Shown: in pieces, positions 1 through 6,203 of the stretch
Numbering within the stretch: the first letter of the stretch is position 1
How the letters are laid out: every line of letters starts with the position of its first letter
The notes under the pieces: generated by a model
The model's database searches: none
Seen by the model: the letters and a program-made list of their open reading frames with translations, nothing else
Told to the model about the DNA's origin: nothing
Source of the DNA: Pseudomonadota bacterium
Lineage (GTDB): Bacteria; Pseudomonadota; Alphaproteobacteria; Parvibaculales; Parvibaculaceae
Direction: 5' to 3'
Assembly (NCBI GenBank): GCA_021780275.1
Contig: JAJXZC010000375.1
Span: 1-8,471 of the forward strand
DNA length: 8,471 nt
Made by a program: the position numbers and the translations under genes

Positions 1-65
1 GCCAAATGACAGCGCTGCGATGGTCTGAATGACGGGCCGAAAAAATCAGGGATTTGCTATGAAAC

Positions 66-110
66 TGGAGCGGGCGATGAGAATCGAACTCACGACATAC
101 AGCTTGGGAA
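66..110 (-). other. attachment site: 3' fragment of tRNA-Gly(CCC)
   Basis: Read on the minus strand, this segment gives in order: the anticodon loop TTCCCAA (anticodon CCC), the 3' anticodon stem GCTGT, a 5-base variable loop ATGTC, a complete T-arm (GTGAG, loop TTCGATT, CTCAT, with one G-U pair), the acceptor 3' strand CGCCCGC, discriminator T and an encoded CCA. U73 and the CCC anticodon fit tRNA-Gly. The 5' half is absent: the bases after position 110 do not pair with the 3' anticodon stem. A tRNA match that ends in the anticodon loop next to an integrase gene is the classic tyrosine-integrase attachment site. The intact tRNA copy should lie at the other end of the element, outside the window. 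Positions 1-65 are then probably host chromosome; I see no gene in them. Confidence 0.88.
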
Positions 111-204
111 TTTGACTGCCGCTGATTTCAGGCGATTTCCACAAATTCCAACTCGACGATAAAGCTCAATTTTTTTTGGCATTTCATGTTTTCTCTTGCA
201 TTCT

Positions 205-249
205 GGTAAGCGATGCGGCTTCCTAATTCCTGCTTACCGGCTGCTTACC
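205..249. repeat. three GCTTACC repeats upstream of the integrase
   Basis: GCTTACC occurs at 232-238 and 243-249, within the 10-base direct repeat CTGCTTACCG at 230-239 and 241-250. The inverted form GGTAAGC is at 205-211. The two direct copies are 11 bp apart, about one helical turn, so a protein would meet them on the same face of the DNA. They lie between the tRNA fragment and the integrase start. They could be arm-type integrase sites, excisionase sites or an operator for integrase expression; this role is inferred. Confidence 0.5.
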
Positions 250-282
250 GCCGTTTGCAAGGACATGTTGGAGGCTCAGGCC

Positions 283-1584
283 ATGCCGCAAGGTCGGATC
301 ACCAAGCGAGCGGTTGACGCGCTCCAATGCCAAGCCGGAAAGGATCGGGACTTGCTGTGGGATGACTCGCTTGCCGGGTTCGGCGTTGCTGCCTTCCCGA
401 GCGGACGCAAGGTCTATGTTGCCCAATATCGCCAGAATGGGCGCTCGCGCCGCCTGACGATCGGCGAACATGGCCGATTGACGCCCGACGAAGCTCGCTC
501 GCGGGCCAAGCAACTGCTGGGTGCGGTCGAGACTGGCGCGGACCCTATCGAAGAGCGCCGCGCCGCTCGCGCCGTGCGGACGTTTCGGGAGGTGGCTGAA
601 GAATTCATGACGGCGTATGCGGAGCGGCAATGCAAGCCTCGGACGCGTGGCGAATATCGTCGCTGGCTTGATCGCCAACTTCTCCCCACGCTCGGGTCAC
701 GCCGTTTCCGAGACATAAAGCGCGCCGATCTCGCACGCCTGCATGGGAAGCTCTCATCGACGCCGACGGAAGCAAACCACGTTCTCGCGCTATTTCGATC
801 CATCTGGAATTGGGCGGCGCGGCGCGAGGAAGTGGACAAGACTGCAAACCCCGCGCTTGGCGTCGACCGCTATCCCGAACAGGGGCGAGAACGTTTCTTG
901 ACCTCGGACGAACTGGCGCGCCTAGGCGCGGCGTTGGCGGAAGGCGAGACAGACGGCCTCATCTATGAGGTGGACGAAGCCAAGCCCGGCTCAAAACATG
1001 CGCCCAAGCCGGAAAGCCGGCGCGTGAAGCTCGACCCGTTCGCGGTCGCGGCAATTCGTCTGCTGATTTTGACCGGCGCCCGCCTTCGCGAAATTCTAGA
1101 TTCGCAATGGTCCTACATCGACTTCGAGCGCGGAATTCTCTTCCTGCCGGACAGCAAGACGGGCCGCAAGCCGATTTATTTGAGCGCCGCAGCGCAAGCC
1201 GTGCTGGCGGCGCTGCCGCACATCGAAGGTAACCCGCACGTCTTCGTTGGGGCGAAGGATGGTGCGCCGCGTGCGGACCTCAATCGACCTTGGGCGGCCG
1301 TCCGGCGCGCGGCCGGTCTTCAGGGCGTCCGACTGCATGACCTTCGCCACAGCTTCGCCAGCGTCGGCGCAGGCGCATCCATGGGGCTTCCGATCATCGG
1401 GAAGCTGCTCGGGCATTCGCAAGCCGCTACCACTGCGAGATATGCCCATCTGGATGCCGACCCGCTGCGGCGCGCCGTCGACACGATCGGCGCGACGATC
1501 GCTGCGGCTATGGAAGGTCGCAGCGCCCAAGTCGTGCCGCTAGAGAACTCCGGCGGTCGGGCAATTGCGAGGGGCTCGCGATGA
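283..1584 (+). CDS. int: tyrosine recombinase / integrase (P4-like, DUF4102 N-terminus)
   Basis: Site-specific recombinase of 433 aa that would integrate and excise the element at tRNA-Gly. Residues about 3-95 match the arm-binding DUF4102-type domain (ITKRAVDAL, then SRRLTIGEHG). About 100-183 is the SAM-like core-binding domain (TFREVAEEF to FRSIWNWAARR). About 215-405 is the catalytic domain. The catalytic set appears complete: R267 in TGARLRE, K292 in DSKTG, H352 and R355 in HDLRH, H378 in LLGHS and the nucleophile Y387 in ARYAHL. I chose the ATG at 283 because GGAGG lies nine bases before it and the family normally begins close to the RITKRAVDA motif. The frame is open back to a TTG at 196, but that would translate the GCTTACC repeats. 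The length is normal for the family. Its TGA overlaps the next start by four bases. Confidence 0.96.
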   Translation: MPQGRITKRAVDALQCQAGKDRDLLWDDSLAGFGVAAFPSGRKVYVAQYRQNGRSRRLTIGEHGRLTPDEARSRAKQLLGAVETGADPIEERRAARAVRTFREVAEEFMTAYAERQCKPRTRGEYRRWLDRQLLPTLGSRRFRDIKRADLARLHGKLSSTPTEANHVLALFRSIWNWAARREEVDKTANPALGVDRYPEQGRERFLTSDELARLGAALAEGETDGLIYEVDEAKPGSKHAPKPESRRVKLDPFAVAAIRLLILTGARLREILDSQWSYIDFERGILFLPDSKTGRKPIYLSAAAQAVLAALPHIEGNPHVFVGAKDGAPRADLNRPWAAVRRAAGLQGVRLHDLRHSFASVGAGASMGLPIIGKLLGHSQAATTARYAHLDADPLRRAVDTIGATIAAAMEGRSAQVVPLENSGGRAIARGSR

Positions 1585-2165
1585 TCGGTCAACGTAAGAA
1601 TCTGAAATATTCTGGGCTCCTCAGGAAACGAATCCCGCGGGGTCTAAACGATATTGAAGATGCCCAAGCGGTCCGAGCGCGCGTGCTGGAGCTGTTTGCA
1701 TATTTTGCGATTGAACCCTTCCAACCGCAGTCTCTTGGGAGGCTAGTTCTTGCATTAGCGCGGGCTCATGTGCCTGGATTCCGACACCGAAATGTGAAAG
1801 TCGGGACACCGAAGAAGTGGACCCAGAATGTTCGGGCGAAACTCGCCATCGAGGTCGATTTGTGGATGGAGAAAAATCCTTCTCGCCCAGCGCGTGATGC
1901 GTACCGTGCGCTTGCACGTCGCAAGCCGTGGCAAGGCCTTTGTCGGGCAGCAGAAGTGGCACGGATCGCAACGCGATTAGAGGATGAGGCTTCGAAGGGG
2001 CGTCAGACCAAAGAGTACGACCGTCTTCGAAATCCTGGACTGGCAGCTTTGAGCGACCTGTTCGCTCCCACTGAATTTCATGCACCAGAATCGTTGGCGC
2101 ACGGCACGCTTCTTAAGGCGCTCCTCGAACCGGTGCCGCAAGTCGCAAAAACGGACGGCAATTAG
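1581..2165 (+). CDS. unrecognised 194-aa basic protein coupled to integrase
   Basis: I do not recognise this protein. It is rich in Arg and Lys, with predicted helical stretches (for example around AVRARVLELFAYFA and SLGRLVLALARAHV), and has no evident signal peptide or membrane segment. It starts in the ATGA overlap with the integrase stop, and GAGGGG at 1569-1574 gives a good ribosome binding site six bases upstream. That site lies in a small hairpin (GCGAG 1567-1571 with CTCGC 1575-1579), so translation may depend on ribosomes finishing the integrase, which would couple the two. The position suggests a recombination or element-control accessory protein, but nothing in the sequence proves this. 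The overlap, the binding site and the long open frame support it as a real gene. Confidence 0.8.
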   Translation: MIGQRKNLKYSGLLRKRIPRGLNDIEDAQAVRARVLELFAYFAIEPFQPQSLGRLVLALARAHVPGFRHRNVKVGTPKKWTQNVRAKLAIEVDLWMEKNPSRPARDAYRALARRKPWQGLCRAAEVARIATRLEDEASKGRQTKEYDRLRNPGLAALSDLFAPTEFHAPESLAHGTLLKALLEPVPQVAKTDGN

Positions 2166-2179
2166 TATTTGCGACGTGC

Positions 2180-2220
2180 CCTCGCGCAACCTCGCGTGTG
2201 CCGATGATTCTCGGCACATG
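2180..2220. promoter_or_regulatory. dyad and direct repeats before the AlpA-like gene
   Basis: The 69-base gap between two genes contains two structures. CCTCGCG is repeated directly at 2180-2186 and 2190-2196, with a 10-base period. TGTGCCGA (2197-2204) is perfectly inverted as TCGGCACA (2211-2218) around a six-base loop; a G-U pair and a C-G pair extend the stem. No T-run follows, so it is not a typical terminator. The ribosome binding site GAGG (2223-2226) begins just after the stem. An operator for the downstream DNA-binding protein or an RNA hairpin controlling its translation are both possible. Confidence 0.5.
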
Positions 2221-2234
2221 ATGAGGTTCGATCG

Positions 2235-2489
2235 ATGAAACCCGAAAGCCCCACTTCCTCTCCCAACCTGATGCGCCGGCGCGATGCCGCTCAGTATCTG
2301 AAAAGCCGATATGGCTTTGGAGCCGTCAAGACGTTGGCACGCCTCGCAGTCACGGGTGGAGGCCCAGCGATGATCTATGGCGGCCGTCGCCTGCCACTCT
2401 ATAGCCCGGAAGAATTGGACGCGTGGGCGCGAGCCAAACTCAGCGCACCGGTTCGTAGCACATCCGAGCGGCGAACCGGCGGAGTCTGA
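2235..2489 (+). CDS. AlpA/excisionase-like helix-turn-helix DNA-binding protein
   Basis: Small DNA-binding protein of 84 aa. Residues about 13-70 have the winged helix-turn-helix pattern of excisionases and AlpA-type regulators: an N-terminal RRDAAQYLKSRYGFG helix, a TLARLAVTGGGPAM recognition segment, a wing around YGGRRLPLY, and the SPEELDAWARAKL closing helix. Members of this group act either as recombination directionality factors or as activators of element genes. Both would fit a gene three positions after an integrase. The start at 2235 has GAGG (2223-2226) upstream. The stop is three bases before the next ATG, so the two are probably translated from the same transcript. I cannot tell excisionase from transcriptional regulator from sequence alone. 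Confidence 0.8.
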   Translation: MKPESPTSSPNLMRRRDAAQYLKSRYGFGAVKTLARLAVTGGGPAMIYGGRRLPLYSPEELDAWARAKLSAPVRSTSERRTGGV

Positions 2490-2492
2490 TCG

Positions 2493-2804
2493 ATGACGCC
2501 CTCGCATGCGGCGACGCCCGCCCCCGCGCGAACGGGGAACGGGCGTCAGAATTTCCAGCAGCTTGTCGGCCGGCTCGGAAACCCTGATAGCGCAAATCAC
2601 GAGTCCGCTCAACTCGCGCGGCACGATATTGCGATCCTGCGGTATGCGCATCTTTCGGAACTCGGCGACCTTCTCGCGCATGCCGGCGACCTGCTCGCCG
2701 AAGCCGCTCGCCGCGGCTCCGACAAGGCCGTCGAAGCTGCACTGCGTGCCGCTCGCGCGATCATAGTCGACGCCATCGCCTGCTTCCACGGGAGGCGCAG
2801 ATGA
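2493..2804 (+). CDS. small hypothetical helical protein (103 aa)
   Basis: Unrecognised. After a Pro/Ala/Thr-rich N-terminus (residues 1-16), the rest looks strongly helical and rich in Ala, Leu and Arg, with a likely pair of amphipathic helices around LSELGDLLAHAGDLLAEAARR and KAVEAALRAARAIIVDAI; no transmembrane span is evident. GGAG at 2481-2484 lies eight bases before the ATG. It begins three bases after the helix-turn-helix gene and ends in an ATGA overlap with the DUF927 gene, which argues for a real gene in the operon rather than a chance frame. Its fixed position just before the helicase suggests an accessory to it, but that is only context. Confidence 0.72.
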   Translation: MTPSHAATPAPARTGNGRQNFQQLVGRLGNPDSANHESAQLARHDIAILRYAHLSELGDLLAHAGDLLAEAARRGSDKAVEAALRAARAIIVDAIACFHGRRR

Positions 2805-4723
2805 GCGACGCTCTTGATCGCTTACCGCCATGGGACCCTAATTCGCCGGCTGCCGAATATCACCGCGAACGCTGTGAGCGCGCTGCGCGAATGCACTCTA
2901 CGCCGGGGATGGCGCCAGTTATCGCAAAGCGACCGTCGCAGCTGTTTCTCGACAACGCGCATACCGAACAGATCGCCGACGAACTTGCTGCCTGTTCGCA
3001 TGTCGATCAAGGTCCGGCTTATGTCTCCTTCAAGCCGTATAAAATGACGGCGAAGGGTCTCACCGTCGAGATTGAGAAGAGAAAAGGCGAAAAGACGATC
3101 ACGGAAACCGTCTGGATCGCGGCGCCCTTTGAAGTACTAGGCGCGTCCCGCGACCCGAATGGGCGGGGCTGGGGAAAGTGGCTCCGCTGGCGCGATCCGG
3201 ACCGGCGCTTGCACGTTCAGCATGTAGCGGAGGCCGCCTTGCAAGGCGATCCCTCCACGCTTTGCGCGAGCCTCGCATCGGACGGTCTGCGGATCAGCCG
3301 TGCGCAACAGCGGCATTTCGTGGCGTACCTGTCCGGCGCGAACGTCAAGGGGCGTGTCACAATCGTTGCCCACACCGGCTGGCACGAGATAGGCGGCCAG
3401 TCCATTTTTGTGCTTGCCGACGAGGTTATCGGGCCGCGCGGCACGGAAATGGTTGTCCTTGATGCGGCGGCAGTCGGGCCATATGCAGCGCGTAACTCGA
3501 TACAAGACTGGCAAGACGGAATCGGTGCGCTCTCGAGCGGCCACGTCTTGCCGGTGCTTGCTATCTCAGCAGCGTTCGCGGGACCGCTCTTGCATATTGC
3601 CGGACAAGAAGGCGGCGGTCTGAATTTCTTCGGGCCATCGAGCCGCGGCAAAACCACACTGCTGGGTATGGCCGCGAGCGTTTGGGGCCGCGGCGATTCT
3701 CCAGGCTACGTGAGGGCATGGCGGGCGACTGCGAACGGGTTGGAAGGCGCTGCGGCAAGCGCCACGGACACTGCGCTCATTCTGGACGAACTGGGCCAGG
3801 TCGAAGCCCGGGACGCGGCTGCAGCGCTCTACTCGCTGTCGAACGGGACTGGTAAGACGCGGGCAGCGCGTGATGGCTCTTTGCGAGAACCAAAAACGTG
3901 GCGCGTGATGGTGCTCTCGACGGGGGAAGTCCCGATTGGGGCGAAGCTATCCGAAGAGCGCGGCCGAAAAGTGCGGGCTGGGCAATTGGTGCGAATGTTG
4001 GACATTCCCGTCGATCGCGACTGCGGTGTCTTCGACCACACTGGACCGGAAGGCGATGCAGGCGCGCTCGCCAAGAGCTTCAGGCAAGCGGCAATTTCTT
4101 CCTACGGCACGGCTGGTCCCCAATTCGTAAGAGCGCTGATCGCCCATCAAGTGACCGGCGATGATGTCCGTACGGTCGTAGCCGAATTCGTCGGCGCGCA
4201 CGTTCCGGCAGGGGCAGACGGACAGGTTGACCGGGCTGCGCAGCGGCTGGGACTCGTTGCTGCGGCGGGAGAATTGGCGACCTTGCTCGGCGTGACACCG
4301 TGGCGACAAGGTGAAGCTACGGCGTCCGCTGCCTGGGCGCTCACCAAGTGGATCGAACTGCGTGGTGGGACTGAGCCGGCCGAAATTCGTCAAGCCATCG
4401 AACAGGTCCGCCTTTTCATCGAACAGCATGGCGAAGCCCGTTTTGAGGCGATGGACGATCCCGACGCACGCCCAGTGCCGAACCGGGCAGGCTGGCGCAA
4501 GGGCGGCGGTCCGGAGCGCGAATGGCTGATTCCCTCGGAGACATGGAAATCGGATGTCTGCGTCGGATTAGACGCCAAAATGGTTGCCCGCACGCTCGCC
4601 GAGCGCGGCATGGTCGCCCGCGCCGCCGACGGTTTCCAACAGGTCCGCAAGATTGCGGGCGCAAGCAAGCGCGTCGTCGTCGTCAAGTCGTCCATCTTCG
4701 ACGGTGGAACAAATGACGCCTGA
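2801..4723 (+). CDS. DUF927 domain AAA+ helicase-like ATPase
   Basis: Large ATPase of 640 aa matching the DUF927 family (Pfam PF06048), helicase-like proteins common in prophages and integrative elements and thought to act in element replication. After an N-terminal region of about 80 aa, the DUF927 signature runs through VWIAAPFEVLG, GWGKWLRW and the VAHTGWH segment to about residue 240. The ATPase core has Walker A GPSSRGKT (278-285, with K284 and T285), Walker B LILDE (ending D329, E330), a sensor-1-like LSTGE (372-376) and a possible arginine-finger region SEERGRKVR (384-392). The C-terminus (about 560-640) resembles a winged helix. I see no Toprim or primase catalytic motif, so priming would have to come from another protein or the host. 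GGAGG sits five bases before the start. The 3' end overlaps the next gene by 11 bases. Confidence 0.92.
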   Translation: MSDALDRLPPWDPNSPAAEYHRERCERAARMHSTPGMAPVIAKRPSQLFLDNAHTEQIADELAACSHVDQGPAYVSFKPYKMTAKGLTVEIEKRKGEKTITETVWIAAPFEVLGASRDPNGRGWGKWLRWRDPDRRLHVQHVAEAALQGDPSTLCASLASDGLRISRAQQRHFVAYLSGANVKGRVTIVAHTGWHEIGGQSIFVLADEVIGPRGTEMVVLDAAAVGPYAARNSIQDWQDGIGALSSGHVLPVLAISAAFAGPLLHIAGQEGGGLNFFGPSSRGKTTLLGMAASVWGRGDSPGYVRAWRATANGLEGAAASATDTALILDELGQVEARDAAAALYSLSNGTGKTRAARDGSLREPKTWRVMVLSTGEVPIGAKLSEERGRKVRAGQLVRMLDIPVDRDCGVFDHTGPEGDAGALAKSFRQAAISSYGTAGPQFVRALIAHQVTGDDVRTVVAEFVGAHVPAGADGQVDRAAQRLGLVAAAGELATLLGVTPWRQGEATASAAWALTKWIELRGGTEPAEIRQAIEQVRLFIEQHGEARFEAMDDPDARPVPNRAGWRKGGGPEREWLIPSETWKSDVCVGLDAKMVARTLAERGMVARAADGFQQVRKIAGASKRVVVVKSSIFDGGTNDA

Positions 4724-5315
4724 TCTGCTCATGTTCCTCCGGAACACCGTGCGGGGCGGAAGTGTCTCGAAAATCGGCGTAACAGGCGTACGGGGCGTAA
4801 CCGGCGCCCACGGCTACGCCCCGGACCCTCTGCAGTTACGCCGGTTACGTGGGTTACGTGCTGAAAATTGGAAGCTGGAAAAAGGCAGCATTCACGACGT
4901 AACCGAGGGCGTGTCCGCGCGTTCCGATCTCACTGATCTGATCGAAGAGCGCGCGGCGATCGCCGAGCACGATGGCGGGGTCCCGCGCGTCTATTGCGAC
5001 GCGTGGGCCACGCTTCAGTGTCAGAAGCCGCTTCTGGTTTCAGATGCACAATGGCGAGCCGCACTGGATGACCGCGGACAGTTCCTTGATTGTTGGGGAG
5101 CGACCGCGGCTGAACTCGGCTGGTCGCCAGGCGCAATCTTCGATCTTCCCGGCGACAACGAGAAAGGCGGCGTGATCTGGCTCCTGCTCGGCGCGGGCGT
5201 CGACTCCCTCACAGCTCGCCATGCACGCCTCAGCGACGGGCGAACCATCAATCGACAACCGATCCGAGGCCCCCAAACCCCGGGGGCGAGCGAAAATTCG
5301 AGGTCAAGCTCATGA
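4713..5315 (+). CDS. 200-aa accessory protein with GVT tripeptide repeats
   Basis: The ATG at 4713 lies inside the end of the DUF927 gene, and the stop forms an ATGA overlap with the following start. The frame is open further upstream, but that part runs inside the helicase in another frame and is not expected to be translated. Residues 22-36 are five Gly-X-X triplets (GVT GVR GVT GAH GYA), translated from the 9-bp repeats described separately. The rest seems to be a folded domain, with FLDCWGATAAELGWS at 124-138 and a hydrophobic GGVIWLLLGAG strand near residue 155. From memory, similar proteins follow DUF927 genes in other alphaproteobacterial islands, usually annotated as hypothetical. No catalytic motif is recognised. 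The odd low-complexity N-terminus may exist because the DNA, not the peptide, is under selection. Confidence 0.78.
   Translation: MTPDLLMFLRNTVRGGSVSKIGVTGVRGVTGAHGYAPDPLQLRRLRGLRAENWKLEKGSIHDVTEGVSARSDLTDLIEERAAIAEHDGGVPRVYCDAWATLQCQKPLLVSDAQWRAALDDRGQFLDCWGATAAELGWSPGAIFDLPGDNEKGGVIWLLLGAGVDSLTARHARLSDGRTINRQPIRGPQTPGASENSRSSS
4776..4861. repeat. inverted arrays of 9-bp repeats, candidate replication origin
   Basis: On the left arm, 9-bp units begin at 4776, 4785 and 4794 (GGCGTAACA, GGCGTACGG, GGCGTAACC), followed by degenerate units at 4803 and 4812. After a 14-base spacer, the right arm has units at 4835, 4844 and 4853 (GTTACGCCG, GTTACGTGG, GTTACGTGC), which carry the same core in the opposite orientation. 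A further CGTAAC lies at 4898-4903. CGTAAC in either orientation occurs six times in about 130 bases, and I noticed only one other copy in the window (3491). CGGGGCGTA (4791-4799) and TACGCCCCG (4815-4823) form a perfect 9-bp stem. A more A-rich stretch follows at about 4862-4885. The layout resembles plasmid iterons, next to a helicase gene. Confidence 0.65.
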
Positions 5316-5578
5316 GCCAGAGCGTCGAAACAAGACTGGCCAATCTTCGTGCCGCGCCACGGTGCGGCGCTCGCACCCGCGCCGGCGATCCGTGTCAGTG
5401 CCCTGCCGTACGCGAGCGGAAGCGGTGTCGCATCCACGGCGGATTGAGCCCCGGCGCACCCAGGGGCGAGCGAAACGGCAATTTCAAGAATGGCGATTGG
5501 ACGGCCGAGGCGATCGACGAGCGCCGCTGGCTCAGGTCTTTGGTGAAGTCGTTCACGACGCCGGAGAGCATGCGATGA
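5312..5578 (+). CDS. HGG-motif Cys/His-rich protein
   Basis: Small protein of 88 aa. Residues 17-61 show the pattern RCGARTRAGDPCQC...RCRIHGG followed by SPGAPRGERNGN: cysteines C18, C28, C30, C39 and H42 are spaced like a zinc site, then HGG and a Gly/Asn-rich basic segment. This matches the HGGxSTG-type proteins found in prophages and mobile elements, where they are often placed near or likened to terminase small subunits. Here the usual ST is SP (LSPG). The function is not established; nucleic-acid binding is a reasonable inference from the basic residues and metal site. GAGG at 5300-5303 lies eight bases before the start, and both ends form ATGA overlaps with neighbours. Confidence 0.82.
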   Translation: MSQSVETRLANLRAAPRCGARTRAGDPCQCPAVRERKRCRIHGGLSPGAPRGERNGNFKNGDWTAEAIDERRWLRSLVKSFTTPESMR

Positions 5579-6141
5579 AGGAGATAACCAACGGCAGTGC
5601 GACGCCGGCCATGAGCGGCCGCCGCGACCAGCCCGTGCGCGTAAAACTGCGGCGCATCACCGCCAACCACTCGCAACCGTATCCGCCCGATGGCGACGGC
5701 CGGGCTTGGTGGGGCAAGCTGAAGCAGGCGCTCGGCACATCGTCGAGCGCGTTCGTCAATGCGTCGCTGTTGCAATTGCAAGCCGCCGCCCGGTCGCCGT
5801 TCGCGGGCATTTCGGAAACTGCCTTGAATGCCGCGCTCGCCATGATCGAAGGGGCTGCTCCCAAGAACGAGATCGAGGCCGCGCTCGCGGTGCAAATGGC
5901 ATGCACCCACACTGCCGCCATGACCATTCTTGCGGTTCTGGGCAATGGGGGCGGTAGCGAAAGGCGAACGGCGGCGCTCGGGTCGGCCGCTGCGCGGCTG
6001 CTCCGCGCCTACGCAATGCAAGTCGAGGTTCATCGCCGCCTCCGTCACGGGGGCCGGCAGCATGTCAGGGTCGAGCACGTCCACGTTAGCGAAGGTGGGC
6101 AGGCGGTTATCGGCAATGTGCGGGCGGGGCCAGCCGACTAA
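5575..6141 (+). CDS. conserved mobile-element protein with HVHVxEGGQAVIGNV tail (188 aa)
   Basis: I chose the ATG at 5575 because it forms an ATGA overlap with the HGG gene stop and has GGAG at 5563-5566; the same frame is open upstream to 5221 but only within other genes. Residues 1-55 are basic and polar, with a DGDGRAWWGKLKQALG segment. About 60-155 is an Ala/Leu-rich helical region. The C-terminal tail has HVHVSEGGQAVIGNV at 168-182. From memory, that tail recurs in hypothetical proteins next to HGG-motif proteins in alphaproteobacterial genomes, which suggests the two work together. No enzymatic motif is seen. It is the last gene of the plus-strand block; no clear terminator hairpin is visible before the convergent XRE gene (6142-6203). 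Confidence 0.82.
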   Translation: MKEITNGSATPAMSGRRDQPVRVKLRRITANHSQPYPPDGDGRAWWGKLKQALGTSSSAFVNASLLQLQAAARSPFAGISETALNAALAMIEGAAPKNEIEAALAVQMACTHTAAMTILAVLGNGGGSERRTAALGSAAARLLRAYAMQVEVHRRLRHGGRQHVRVEHVHVSEGGQAVIGNVRAGPAD

Positions 6142-6203
6142 TCTGCTTGGTCAAATGGATAGCCCTTCGTTGTCGATCGGGCGCTCGAACTCGTCGCGTC
6201 CAT

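Noticed and set aside
66..110. Functional tRNA-Gly gene
   Set aside because: Only the half from the anticodon loop to CCA is present; the D-arm, 5' acceptor strand and 5' anticodon stem are missing.
2197..2218. Hairpin considered as a rho-independent terminator
   Set aside because: No T-run follows the stem; the next bases form the ribosome binding site of the downstream gene.
1977..2831. Long open frame on the minus strand (284 codons)
   Set aside because: It runs antisense to several plus-strand genes with good ribosome sites and recognised domains; open antisense frames are common in high-GC DNA, and its product resembles no family.
3137..3657. Minus-strand frames inside the helicase gene
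   Set aside because: They are antisense to the DUF927 region, whose conserved motifs run without interruption.
4584..4712. Upstream extension of the 200-aa gene frame
   Set aside because: It lies entirely within the 3' end of the helicase gene in another frame; the ATG at 4713 is the better start.
4776..4861. Repeats considered as a CRISPR array
   Set aside because: Units are 9 bp and contiguous, with no unique spacers between them, and the second arm is inverted.
5221..5574. Upstream extension of the 188-aa gene frame
   Set aside because: The extension overlaps two other genes, is rich in Arg and low in family-like sequence, and the ATG at 5575 has both a ribosome site and an ATGA overlap.
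5395..6084. Minus-strand frame of 229 codons
   Set aside because: Antisense to the HGG-motif gene and the 188-aa gene, which have overlapping starts and recognisable motifs.
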